Source of the DNA: CAIKMD01 sp035552195
Lineage (GTDB): Bacteria > Pseudomonadota > Alphaproteobacteria > ATCC43930 > CGMCC-115725
NCBI GenBank assembly: GCA_035552195.1
Contig: DASZLU010000026.1
Location: 124,001-188,000, forward strand
Length of the DNA stretch: 64,000 nucleotides
Direction: 5' to 3'
Shown: in pieces, positions 52,687 through 61,164 of the stretch
How positions within the stretch are numbered: position 1 is the first letter of the stretch
How the letters are laid out: the number at the start of each line of letters is the position of its first letter
Made by a program: the position numbers and the translations under genes
Notes under the pieces: generated by a model
The model's database searches: none
What the model saw: the letters and a program-made list of their open reading frames with translations, nothing else
What the model was told of the DNA's origin: nothing

Positions 52687-53692
52687 GATCCCCACCCGAG
52701 GAAAAGCCGGTTCGTATGGTTTGTTCGAGAGCTCGTAACGCCTGATGAACAGGCGAGCGTGACGAGGCGGTTGGTGTTGGCTCGGCAGCGGGCGTGTGCG
52801 CGTGGATCGAGTGCACGCGGGTCAACGGTAATTCGACGATCGCCTTCGTGCCGCGGCCAAGCTCGCTCTCGAGGCAGAAAGTTCCGCCATGCAGCTCGAC
52901 CAGGCCGCGCGTCAGCGGCAGGCCGAGACCGGTGCCTTCATACCGCCGGTTGAGACCGCTTTCCGCTTGCGCGAAAGGCTGCAGTACGCGTGCCAGATCG
53001 GCCGGTGCGATGCCGATGCCAGTATCCGCGACCGTGAGCTGCGCGCAGCGATCTGTGATGAGGTGCCATTGCACATCGATCGTGCCGCCCGAAAGGGTGA
53101 ACTTCACCGCGTTCGACAGCAGGTTGATGAGGACCTGCTTCAGCTTCCGTTCGTCCCCGCGGAAGAGGAAGTTCGAGCGCGCCGGATCGAAATTGATCGT
53201 GACGCCCGCGATCTTCGCGCGTTCGGACACGACGCGGATGCAGCTATTGACGATCATCTGAGGATCGAGCGGCTCTTCATTGAGCTCGCTTTTGCCGGCT
53301 TCGATGCGCGCGAGATCGAGGATGTCGTTGATGATCGCCAGCAGATGCTGCGCGCTGCCGTTGATGTCGCGCGAATATTCGATGTACTTGCCGGTACCGA
53401 TCGGTCCGAGGGTCTCCTCGGCGATGATCTGCGAGAAGCCCATGATGGCGTTGAGCGGCGTACGCAACTCGTGGCTCATATTGGCGAGGAATTCCGATTT
53501 GGCGCGGTTCGCCGCTTGGGCCGCCAGCATCGCATCGGTCGCCGAGGTGGCGGCGAGCTCGGCCGAGACACGTGCGGCTTTGAGGGCGATCTGGACGCGG
53601 TTATGGCTCGCGATCGAGCCGAGCTGATCGCAATAGCGCTGCATCAGGCTGCCGGAACGGCGGGACGCCTGTTTGTTGAAAGGCGCCGTCAT
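52673..53692 (-). CDS. Sensor histidine kinase (HisKA-HATPase)
   Basis: A 339-residue kinase without membrane segments or a known sensor domain. After a helical N-terminus (about 70 residues, rich in Ala and Ser), the phosphoacceptor box is FLANMSHELRTPLNAIMGF (about residue 70). Other boxes are NLLSNAVKFTLSGG (N), DTGIGIAPADL (G1) and YEGTGLGLPLTRGLV (G2). A Pro/Thr/Ser-rich tail follows (about 295-339). Its last 14 bases overlap the start of the HerA gene. The two run in the same direction, so they are translationally linked. No response regulator is adjacent. Confidence 0.9.
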   Translation of the reverse strand: MTAPFNKQASRRSGSLMQRYCDQLGSIASHNRVQIALKAARVSAELAATSATDAMLAAQAANRAKSEFLANMSHELRTPLNAIMGFSQIIAEETLGPIGTGKYIEYSRDINGSAQHLLAIINDILDLARIEAGKSELNEEPLDPQMIVNSCIRVVSERAKIAGVTINFDPARSNFLFRGDERKLKQVLINLLSNAVKFTLSGGTIDVQWHLITDRCAQLTVADTGIGIAPADLARVLQPFAQAESGLNRRYEGTGLGLPLTRGLVELHGGTFCLESELGRGTKAIVELPLTRVHSIHAHTPAAEPTPTASSRSPVHQALRALEQTIRTGFSSGGDHATE

Positions 53693-54071
53693 GGTGAAGA
53701 AATGCTTACCGCGGTGTGCCAGCGGCCCACGCCGTCGCCGATGAGCCGAAAAAGCTCGTTCATAAAAATTTCCGCGCCGAGAAACGATTGTTACGGCTCT
53801 ATCAGTATCAACGAATTGCTAAAAATTACTTGTAGGGCGTGGCGTTGAGGTCTCCTCGTCGGCGTCATCGGCTCTCTAATGGCGGCTTTTTGCGCTTCAA
53901 TCAGAGTAAATAGGGTAGGCGCCGCCAAATGGTGCAGGGCGAAGCAGGTCGCGCGGGACGCCGTGTGGGGGGCGCCCGTGACGGGAGCGTGGAACCGGGC
54001 CACCATGCCAGACCGGGCGGAACCCGCTAAGATTGGCGGCCAACGAAAAGATCAGTTCGAGGAAGCGCCCC
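53693..54071. other. Intergenic region, about 380 bp, no supported gene
   Basis: This stretch lies between the leftward kinase gene and the rightward decarboxylase-like gene and must hold both promoters. Part of it is AT-rich (AAAAATTTCC at 53765 and AAAAATTACTTG near 53820). The open frames seen are short, without family blocks or ribosome binding sites. No hairpin of note was found. Confidence 0.5.
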
Positions 54072-55124
54072 ATGTCCAATCTGCCGATCACGCTCGCCAG
54101 CGGTTTCTATGATCGCATGCACGGTCTTTATACCGGCGATATCAAGCCGGCCGGCATCGATCTCAATTTCGTCGTCCTCGACGATCCGCGTCAGGTCTTC
54201 GATCGCATGGGCGGCGGACTGGAATTCGACGCCTCGGAATTCTCACTATCGGAGCACATCACTAAGCTCGCGGCCGGCAATTCGCCCTTCGTCGCCGTGC
54301 CGGCGATGATCTCGCGTGTGTTCCGTCACCAGTTCATCTTCATCAACAAGAAATCCGGCATCAAGGCGCCGAAGGATCTCGAAGGCCGGCGCGTCGGCGT
54401 TCCGCTCTATGTTCAGACAGCCGCCGTCTGGATCCGCGGCATGCTGCAGCACGAATACGGTGTCGATCTCTCGACGATCCACTGGGTGCAAGGTGCGATG
54501 GAACATCCTGGTACCCATGGTAAGCCAGCGGTGTTGCCGCTACTCAAGGAGATCGACCTCGTCCAGAACAGCAGCGGAAAGTCATTGAACCAGCTGCTCG
54601 AGGACGGGGAGGCGAATGGCGGGATCGATGCGATCATCACCTCGCATATTCCCGAACCGCTCGGCCGCAATCCCAATGTCGTGCGCCTCTTCACGAATTA
54701 CCGCGAGGTCGAGGCGGATTATTTCAAGCGCACCAAGATCTTTCCGATCATGCACGTGCTGGCGATCAAGCGCTCGATCTATGAGAGGCATCCGTTCGTT
54801 GCGACCAGCCTCTACAACGCCTGCTGTGAGTCGCGTGCGCTCGCGGTACAGAAAATGCGCGATGTCGGCGCGCTACGCTACATGATGCCGTGGCTGGTCT
54901 CGGATATGCACGAGATCGACGACGTCTTCGGGGATAATTTCTGGGCCTATGGGGTCGAAGAGAACCGGCGGACGCTCGAAGCGCTGATCACGTATCTCTA
55001 CGAGCAAGCGATGATCCCGAAGAAGATCCCGATCGAGGAGATTTTCGTGCCGACCCACGGCTTTCCCAACATCGGCAGCAACCGGACCGGCCGTGAAGGC
55101 TGGGGCACGGCGAAGCCGGGGTGA
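54072..55124 (+). CDS. 4,5-dihydroxyphthalate decarboxylase-like protein (PBP fold, no signal peptide)
   Basis: A 350-residue protein with the layout of Pht5-like proteins, which have a periplasmic-binding-protein fold but act in aromatic breakdown. It begins SNLPITLASGFYDRMHGLYTGD with no signal peptide, followed by VFDRMGGGLEFDASEFSLSEH, AMISRVFRHQFIFINKKSGI and PKDLEGRRVGVPLYVQTAAVW, and VEADYFKRTKIFPIMHVLAIK. GAGGAAG lies upstream of the ATG. It may decarboxylate a phthalate-type acid, or bind such a ligand. It is divergent from the kinase and convergent with the next binding protein. Confidence 0.82.
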   Translation: MSNLPITLASGFYDRMHGLYTGDIKPAGIDLNFVVLDDPRQVFDRMGGGLEFDASEFSLSEHITKLAAGNSPFVAVPAMISRVFRHQFIFINKKSGIKAPKDLEGRRVGVPLYVQTAAVWIRGMLQHEYGVDLSTIHWVQGAMEHPGTHGKPAVLPLLKEIDLVQNSSGKSLNQLLEDGEANGGIDAIITSHIPEPLGRNPNVVRLFTNYREVEADYFKRTKIFPIMHVLAIKRSIYERHPFVATSLYNACCESRALAVQKMRDVGALRYMMPWLVSDMHEIDDVFGDNFWAYGVEENRRTLEALITYLYEQAMIPKKIPIEEIFVPTHGFPNIGSNRTGREGWGTAKPG

Positions 55125-55145
55125 GGGTTGCCGCGACTGGCGGAA

Positions 55146-56171
55146 TTAGGGCAGTGGCGCGATGTAGCGCTTGTCGACGATCGCATCGAGATTGACGTCG
55201 CCTTTGATAAGGCCTTGCGCACGCAGGAAGGTAACCTGATGCTGCAGGTCCTTGACGTCGAGCCGTCCATCGCGGTCGACATAGGCAATGGCGCGCGCAA
55301 CCTGCTCCGGCGGCTGGCCGAGTTGCTTGGCGAGGATCGCGAGGATCTCGGGCGCGGTGGGGCCGTCTTTACGGCGCTCGTCCGGCCCCGTGAAGGCATC
55401 GTGATAATCGCGCATCGCGTTCTTCATCGCGCGTAGTACCTTCTCGGTCGTCTCGCGCCGTTCGTCCGCGGTCTTCTTCGTCGTGTAGAGAATGCCAGCC
55501 TGCCAGCGCGTCTCGTCGCCGACATAAGCGAGCAGCTTGGCGTCGCCGCGCTGGATCACCGGCGCGAAAGCTGTCGCCGGGCTCGAGGAGGCGTCGACCG
55601 AGCCGCCGGCAAGCGCCGAGATCGCGGCCGAAATGCCTTGCAGCGGCGTCACCCGCACGCTCGCCGGATCGATGTGATATTTCTCCTCGATGAGTGTCAG
55701 GCTGTAATGCGCCGCGCCGCCGATATCGGAAACGGCGACGCTGTGGCCGGCGAGGTCCTTCACCGAAGTGAGGCCCGCGCTGTAGGCGCGGTTCGAGGCG
55801 AGCACGGCGAGGAACTGAAAGCTGGGCGCTTCGCGCGCCATGCCGGCGATGATATGGAGCGTGCCGTTGCCGGCGAGGTTGTAGAATGCACCCGACGGGC
55901 CGGTGGCGCCGAAATCGACCGCGCCCGACACCACCGCCTGCGCGACCGGCACCGGCGCGTCGAAGGCGACCAACTCCGCGTTGAGGCCCTCGGCGGCGAA
56001 ATAGCCTTTGCCCGCCGCGACCATCACGGGCGCGAGCGCGGTCACTTTGATGTAGCCGATCTTGACGTCCTCAGCGGCGGCGCGCTGCGCACCCAGCGCG
56101 ACGAGCGGCAATGTTGCTGCGACCAAGGCCATGCGACGCGTTGTGCGCGTGAAATCGGTAACGGTCCTCAT
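55146..56171 (-). CDS. ABC substrate-binding protein, NMT1/SsuA type (no own permease)
   Basis: A 341-residue protein from ATG 56171 (GGGAGG upstream). The start carries an RTTRRMALVAATLP Tat-like motif, with cleavage near RAAA. The mature part runs EDVKIGYIKVTALAPVMVAAGKGYFAAEGLNAELVAF, then VVSGAVDFGATGPSGAFY and DLAGHSVAVSDIGG. An extended C-terminus with a charged ETTEKVLRAMKNAMRDY helix fits SsuA/alkanesulfonate-type proteins. No permease is near. It ends 22 bp before the decarboxylase-like gene end. Confidence 0.9.
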   Translation of the reverse strand: MRTVTDFTRTTRRMALVAATLPLVALGAQRAAAEDVKIGYIKVTALAPVMVAAGKGYFAAEGLNAELVAFDAPVPVAQAVVSGAVDFGATGPSGAFYNLAGNGTLHIIAGMAREAPSFQFLAVLASNRAYSAGLTSVKDLAGHSVAVSDIGGAAHYSLTLIEEKYHIDPASVRVTPLQGISAAISALAGGSVDASSSPATAFAPVIQRGDAKLLAYVGDETRWQAGILYTTKKTADERRETTEKVLRAMKNAMRDYHDAFTGPDERRKDGPTAPEILAILAKQLGQPPEQVARAIAYVDRDGRLDVKDLQHQVTFLRAQGLIKGDVNLDAIVDKRYIAPLP

Positions 56172-56552
56172 GTCGCCTCCCAAAGTTCGATGATGATGCG
56201 AGCACTTAGGCGTTGCATCTATCATTGGGGGACATTGCCACAACCGGCGGAGAAAGTAATCAGCGGTATGCGGCCACGATGATTTCGCGGTGAGCATGGT
56301 GCGAAGAAACGATAATCGGCGCGGCGACCGGGGGCCCGGATGCGTGCGCTGACGGCACGTTGACCTGAGCTGCATCGTTGGGAAATCCCGACGGCTTTCC
56401 GCCCACGCTCAAGCGGAACCAGCCGGTTCATCGATGGTTACATCGAGGAGAACCAATCAGTCAGACAGAACAAAGTTGCCCTGAAAGCCGTGCGGCGGTC
56501 AGGGTGCGGTTCCGTTGACTGAGTTCGGAGAAGAAAGCGCAGGAGTGGACTG
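56172..56552. other. Intergenic region, about 380 bp, no supported gene
   Basis: This region separates the leftward binding-protein gene from two small lipoprotein genes. Open frames here lack ribosome binding sites or family features. It should contain the promoters for both sides. No strong inverted repeat was found. Confidence 0.45.
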
Positions 56553-56705
56553 ATGAAACGCATTCTGGCGATCGCAGTGCTGAGCTTGTCACTCGCCGGC
56601 TGCGTCTACGCTGGCCCGGGTCCGGGCGCCGGATACGGCTACTACGGCGGCTATGGCGCGGGTTGGCGCGTTCCGACGGGCGAGGCGACGGCAAGTCCGG
56701 GCTAA
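56553..56705 (+). CDS. Mini-lipoprotein with Gly/Tyr-rich tail (copy 1)
   Basis: A 50-residue lipoprotein, too short for most gene finders. AGGAG precedes the ATG. The signal peptide KRILAIAVLSLSLAGC ends in a lipobox (LAGC), so Cys17 would be lipid-modified. The mature 34 residues are rich in Gly, Tyr and Pro (VYAGPGPGAGYGYYGGYG). Paired with a second copy 60 bp downstream. Outer-membrane or envelope-stress small lipoproteins of this kind are widespread; function is not known. Confidence 0.78.
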   Translation: MKRILAIAVLSLSLAGCVYAGPGPGAGYGYYGGYGAGWRVPTGEATASPG

Positions 56706-56765
56706 GCCTTCGCGAGAGTGATCGGCGTAGCGATATGTGAAGTGAAAAGTGAAAGGAGAGCAGTC

Positions 56766-56882
56766 ATGAAACGCGTTCTCGCAGTTGTCGTGCTCGGCCT
56801 GTCGCTGGCGGGCTGTGTCTACTCGGGCCCGGGTCCGGGCTACTATGCGTCGCCGGGCTATCACTACTATTACTATCCGTAA
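56766..56882 (+). CDS. Mini-lipoprotein with Gly/Tyr-rich tail (copy 2)
   Basis: A 38-residue lipoprotein. AAAGGAGAG precedes the ATG. The signal peptide KRVLAVVVLGLSLAGC has the same lipobox as the first copy, and the tail (VYSGPGPGYYASPGYHYYYYP) ends with Tyr-rich sequence. The shared KR-L-A-xxVL-x-LSLAGCVY and GPGPG pattern shows that the two are paralogues from a duplication. A hairpin follows 40 bases after the stop. Confidence 0.75.
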   Translation: MKRVLAVVVLGLSLAGCVYSGPGPGYYASPGYHYYYYP

Positions 56883-56920
56883 ACGCTGTCGCTCGGCGAA
56901 TTGCCCTCGAGAAGAGGAAA

Positions 56921-56952
56921 AGGCGGCCGGTCCGAACAGGGCCGGCCGTCCT
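56921..56952 (+). terminator. Hairpin after the mini-lipoproteins, probable terminator
   Basis: CGGCCGG (56924-56930) pairs with CCGGCCG (56942-56948), and AGG/CCT (56921-56923 with 56950-56952) extends the stem with one bulge. A short TTA-TTTGG follows, so the T run is weak. Confidence 0.5.
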
Positions 56953-57166
56953 TATTTGGCCGAGAAGACGTCGCAGTTAGACGACGTTCTGTCGGCTTTT
57001 GGACAGAATCCGCTGATGAAGTGGTGTGCATGGAGAGTGCCTGCGCCACACGCCTCAATGTCGACATAGTCGTCGCCAAACTAGCGGCCGGCCTCAAGGC
57101 GTGGCTCTCGCGAGAATATCTCTTCGCTAGAAAAAACGACCCTGGGACTGCCGGGGGCATCGAGGG

Positions 57167-60100
57167 ATGAACGACGACGTAAGGAGGGGAGGGGCAGCGC
57201 CGGACGATTTGGTCCCGGTCGAGAGTGCGCCGTTTCTTGCCGGCGGCGGCGAGCTCGGCGCGCGGATCCGCTCGTTCAATTGGCGGCACACACCGCTCGG
57301 ACCGCCGCAAGACTGGCCGCGCAGCCTCAAGACCGCCGTGCGCATCATGCTGACATCGCGCCAGCCGATCTGGATCGGCTGGGGACCCGAGCTCACTTAT
57401 CTCTATAACGATCCCTACAAATCGATCATCGGCGGCAAGCATCCTTGGGCTCTCGGCCGTCCGACCGCCGAGGTATGGCACGAGGTGTGGCGCGACATCG
57501 ACCCCTTGCTTGCGCAGGCCATGCAAGGCGACGAAGGAACGTACAACGAAGAGCAGCTCTTCATCATGGAGCGCAGCGGCTATCCCGAAGAGACCTACTA
57601 TACTTTCTCCTATAGCCCGATCCCCGATGATGAAGGCGGCGTTGGCGGCATCATCTGCGCCAACACCGATGATACGCAGCGCGTCATCGGCGAGCGCCAG
57701 CTCCAATTGCTGCGCGAGCTATCGGCGGCAACGGCCGATGCGCGCACCGTCGAGCAAGCTTGCGAGCGCAGCGCGCGCGCCCTTGCCAGCGATACGCGCG
57801 ATCTGCCTTTTGCCTTGCTCTATCTTGCGGCGCCCGACGGGAATAGTCTCAAGCTCGCGGGCGTCTCCGGCATTGCGCGCAGCCATCAGGCCGCGCCCGA
57901 GACGCTGCCGCTCGATGCGGCCTCCGTCTGGCCGTTTGCGGCGGCGCTGGGTGAGCCGCGCGCGCAACTCGTGCGCGGGCTCAAATCACGGTTCGACGGC
58001 GATTTTCCGACCGGTGCTTGGGACCAGCCGCCAAGCCAGTCGGCGGCGATCCGCATTCCGGCGCGCGGTGACACCGGCCGGCCCGGTCTGCTGATCGCCG
58101 GGCTCAACCCGTTCCGCTTGTTCGACGACGATTATCGTCGCTTCCTCGATCTCGTCGCGGGCGAGATCGGCGCCGGCATCGCCAATGCCGAGGCCTACGA
58201 GCAAGAGCGCCGCCGCGCCGAGGCGCTGGCCGAAATCGACCGCGCGAAGACGGTCTTCTTCTCGAATATCAGCCACGAATTCCGTACGCCGCTGGCGTTG
58301 ATGCTCGGCCCGATCGAGGATGCGCTCAATGACGCCACGCTGGCCGGGCGCACACCGGCGCAACGCGAGCGGCTCGACATCGTCTATCGCAACGCGCTGC
58401 GGCTGCTGCGCCTTGTCAACACGCTGCTCGATTTTTCGCGCATCGAAGCTCGAAGGGTGACGGCGAGGTTCGAGCCGCTCGATCTTGCGGCGCTCACCGC
58501 CGATCTTGCCTCGAGTTTCCGCTCGCTCACGGATCGCGCCGGCCTCGCGCTCACGATCGATTGTGCCGATCTCGGCGCGCCGGTCTTCACCGATCGCGAG
58601 ATGTGGGAGAAGATCGTCCTCAATCTCCTCTCGAACGCGTTCAAATTCACGCTTGCCGGCGAGATCGCCGTCACGCTGCGCGTGCGCGGGGCGATGGCCG
58701 AGCTGGTCGTGCGCGATACCGGCACCGGCATTGCCGAAGATGAACTGCCGCGTTTGTTCGAACGCTTCCATCGCATCGAAGGCAGCGAAGGTCGCAGCTT
58801 CGAAGGCAGCGGCATCGGCCTCGCGATGGTCTACGAGCTGGCGAAGCAGCTCGGCGGCTCGATTGCCGCGGAAAGCAAGCTGGGCGAGGGCAGCACTTTC
58901 ACGGTCACGGTGCCGCTCGGCACGGCGCATCTGCCGCAAGGTGCGAGCACGGCGCCGCTGAAAGCGACGGACCCGAGCAACCGCGCCGCGGCCCCAAGCA
59001 ACCGCGCCGCGGCCTATGTGCAAGAGGCGCTGCACTGGCTGCCGGGTGCGGCGATCGCTGCGGACTCCGGGACGACGGTCGCGGCGGACGATCTGCTCGA
59101 CGATGCATCGCCGGCCTCGGGCAACGGCGCGCGCGTGCTGCTTGCCGACGATAATGCCGATATGCGCGAATACATCCGCCGCTTGCTGATCGGCAAAGGC
59201 TATGAGGTAGAGGTTGTCGCCGACGGGCAAGCGGCGCTCGAAGCGGCGCGGCGCGCGCGGCCGTCGCTTGTTATCTCGGACGTAATGATGCCGCGGCTCG
59301 ACGGACTCGGCCTGCTGGAGGCGATCCGCAACGATCGCGAGCTGCGCAAGCTGCCGGTCATTCTCCTTTCGGCGCGGGCCGGCGAGGATGCGCGGATCGA
59401 AGGCCTCGATGCGGGCGCTGACGATTATGTCAGCAAGCCGTTCTCAGCCCGCGAGTTGTTGGCGCGCGTCCGGGCGAATTTGCAGCTTGCCAATCTGCGG
59501 CGGCAGGCGGAAACGATGCGGCGCGAGCAGGCGGTGTTGCTTGAGGCGACGGTGCGAACGGTGCCGACCGCGGTCTGGTATACGCACGACGCCGAGGCGC
59601 AGGGGATTTACGGCAATGATTATGCGGCGCGGCTGTTGCGCCTGCCGCTCACCCCGACGCGTCCGGTCTCGTTCCGCCGCCCCAATCATCGGCCCTTCCG
59701 GGTGCTCCGCAACGGGCGGCGCGTGCCGACCGCCAAGTTGCCGCTGCGACGGGCGCTCACCGGCGAGACGGTCGAAAACGAGGAGCTCGATTTCAATTTC
59801 GCCGACGGCACGAAAACGACGATCATCTGCCAATCAGCGCCGATCCGCGACGAGCAGGGCGCGATCGTCGGCGCGGTGTGCGGCGCGCTCGACATCACCT
59901 ATCGAAAACGGCATGAAGAGCATCAGAAGCTGCTGCTCAACGAACTCAATCACCGGGTGAAGAACACGCTGGCCATGGTTCAGTCGCTGACCATGCAGAC
60001 GCTGCGCAGCACGGTCAATATCGGCGAAGGCCGCGATGCGTTGGTGGCGCGGCTCATCGCGCTTGCCAAGGCACATGACGTGTTGACGCGCGAGAATTGG

Positions 60101-60559
60101 GAAGGCGCCGGGCTGCACGACGTCGTGGTCGAGGCCCTGGCCGCGCATCTGACGCAATCGGAGCAACAGCGCTTGTGGTTCGATGGACCGGAGCTGAGGC
60201 TGCGGCCACGCGCCTCGCTGGCGCTATCGATGGCGTTTCACGAGTTGGCGACGAACGCCGTCAAATACGGCGCGCTGTCGAGCGACGTAGGCCGTGTCGA
60301 TATCGCCTGGTCGTTCGACGAGCCCAACGACAGCTTCGCGCTCCAATGGGTCGAGAGCGGCGGCCCGGCGGTGCAGCCGCCGCAGAAGCGGGGCTTCGGC
60401 TCGCGCCTCATCGAGCGGGGCCTGGCGCAGGATCTCGGCGGCTCGGTGCGGCTCGAATTCAAGCCGGAAGGGATTGTCTGCATCATTCGTGCGCCGCTGG
60501 CCGAGGTTCAAGCCCAGATCGAAAAGCAGGACGACCGCGCGGAAAAAGTTGAACCGTAA
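57167..60559 (+). CDS. Two-kinase hybrid sensor (PAS-GAF-HisKA-HATPase-REC-PAS-HWE)
   Basis: A 1130-residue soluble sensor with two complete kinase modules. A PAS-like domain (about 30-180) and a GAF-like domain (about 190-345) come first. A HisKA with His370 (NISHEFRTP) and an ATPase (NLLSNAFKFTLAGE; DTGTGIAED; GSGIGLAMVY) follow. Next comes a receiver with the Asp in VISDVMMPRLDG (near 705) and Lys in VSKPFS. A second PAS (about 800-910) leads to a second kinase of HWE type with His929 (LLLNELNHRVKNTLAM) and HELATNAVKYGALS. A direct repeat PSNRAAA lies at about 605-618. The stop overlaps the start of a response regulator gene by one base. Confidence 0.92.
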   Translation: MNDDVRRGGAAPDDLVPVESAPFLAGGGELGARIRSFNWRHTPLGPPQDWPRSLKTAVRIMLTSRQPIWIGWGPELTYLYNDPYKSIIGGKHPWALGRPTAEVWHEVWRDIDPLLAQAMQGDEGTYNEEQLFIMERSGYPEETYYTFSYSPIPDDEGGVGGIICANTDDTQRVIGERQLQLLRELSAATADARTVEQACERSARALASDTRDLPFALLYLAAPDGNSLKLAGVSGIARSHQAAPETLPLDAASVWPFAAALGEPRAQLVRGLKSRFDGDFPTGAWDQPPSQSAAIRIPARGDTGRPGLLIAGLNPFRLFDDDYRRFLDLVAGEIGAGIANAEAYEQERRRAEALAEIDRAKTVFFSNISHEFRTPLALMLGPIEDALNDATLAGRTPAQRERLDIVYRNALRLLRLVNTLLDFSRIEARRVTARFEPLDLAALTADLASSFRSLTDRAGLALTIDCADLGAPVFTDREMWEKIVLNLLSNAFKFTLAGEIAVTLRVRGAMAELVVRDTGTGIAEDELPRLFERFHRIEGSEGRSFEGSGIGLAMVYELAKQLGGSIAAESKLGEGSTFTVTVPLGTAHLPQGASTAPLKATDPSNRAAAPSNRAAAYVQEALHWLPGAAIAADSGTTVAADDLLDDASPASGNGARVLLADDNADMREYIRRLLIGKGYEVEVVADGQAALEAARRARPSLVISDVMMPRLDGLGLLEAIRNDRELRKLPVILLSARAGEDARIEGLDAGADDYVSKPFSARELLARVRANLQLANLRRQAETMRREQAVLLEATVRTVPTAVWYTHDAEAQGIYGNDYAARLLRLPLTPTRPVSFRRPNHRPFRVLRNGRRVPTAKLPLRRALTGETVENEELDFNFADGTKTTIICQSAPIRDEQGAIVGAVCGALDITYRKRHEEHQKLLLNELNHRVKNTLAMVQSLTMQTLRSTVNIGEGRDALVARLIALAKAHDVLTRENWEGAGLHDVVVEALAAHLTQSEQQRLWFDGPELRLRPRASLALSMAFHELATNAVKYGALSSDVGRVDIAWSFDEPNDSFALQWVESGGPAVQPPQKRGFGSRLIERGLAQDLGGSVRLEFKPEGIVCIIRAPLAEVQAQIEKQDDRAEKVEP

Positions 60560-60963
60560 TGCAAGCAATGGAACGGCAAGTAATGGATACATCTCTCGAA
60601 GGCCGTCGAATCTTCGTCGTCGAGGACGAGTCGGTTATCACCATGCTGCTTCAGGACATGTTCGAGGAGCTGAATTGCGAAGTCGTCAGCCTCGCCTCGC
60701 GCTTCCAGGACGCGCTCGACAAGGCGAAGACGCTGTCCTTCGAGGTTGCGATCCTTGACGTCAATCTTAACGGCCAGCGTACTTTCCCGATCGCGGAGGC
60801 GCTGACCGAGCGCGGCGTGCCTTTCGTCTTCGCCACCGGTTATGGCGCTGCTGCAGTGCCCGAGAACTTCCGCGACGCCCCCGTGTTGCAGAAGCCGTTT
60901 CGCCTCGCCGATCTCGAACGCGCCGTACGCACCGCCCTGGCGGCACCGCCACGCGCCGCTTGA
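60559..60963 (+). CDS. Single-domain response regulator
   Basis: A 134-residue receiver without an output domain. FVVEDESVITMLLQDMFEELNC holds the acidic pocket, the phosphorylatable Asp is in VAILDVNLNGQ, and the Lys is in VLQKPFRLADL. The ATG overlaps the stop of the 1130-residue sensor, so it is the likely target of the HWE kinase module. Single-domain regulators of this type often act with an anti-sigma/PhyR-like general stress branch or as phosphate sinks; no such partner gene is adjacent. Confidence 0.93.
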   Translation: MQAMERQVMDTSLEGRRIFVVEDESVITMLLQDMFEELNCEVVSLASRFQDALDKAKTLSFEVAILDVNLNGQRTFPIAEALTERGVPFVFATGYGAAAVPENFRDAPVLQKPFRLADLERAVRTALAAPPRAA

Positions 60964-60996
60964 CAGCGCGCGAGACAGCGCTACCTTATAAGCATT

Positions 60997-61055
60997 CCGT
61001 GGCGATTTGATTCAGCCGACCGGCTTGCGGCCACGTTAAAATAACCGCTAAAAGG
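60997..61055 (+). ncRNA. SAM-II riboswitch upstream of metZ
   Basis: The core is a good match to the SAM-II (metA motif) aptamer: CGTGGC (60998-61003), then GATTTG, a hairpin AGCCGACCGGCT, then GCGG, GCCACG (61030-61035) pairing with the first element, TTAAA, and CCGC (61045-61048) pairing with GCGG (61027-61030) in a pseudoknot, ending CTAAAAGG. SAM-II aptamers bind S-adenosylmethionine and lie upstream of methionine biosynthesis genes in alphaproteobacteria, as here. A terminator follows directly and probably acts as the expression platform. Confidence 0.9.
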
Positions 61056-61071
61056 TCGGAGGCTCGATTGA

Positions 61072-61101
61072 AGCCCTGACCCTTGCGGTTAGGGCTTTTT
61101 T
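61072..61101 (+). terminator. Intrinsic terminator in the metZ leader
   Basis: AGCCCTGAC (61072-61080) pairs with GTTAGGGCT (61088-61096), a nine-bp stem with one G-U pair and a seven-base loop, followed by TTTTTT (61096-61101). It lies between the SAM-II aptamer and the metZ start, so it is the likely switch for transcription attenuation when SAM is plentiful. Confidence 0.85.
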
Positions 61102-61164
61102 GTTGGCCGTTTTCTGGGCCGGCGAGAGGCACGCGGTCCGGTCGGCGGTAACGCGAAGGAGGCG

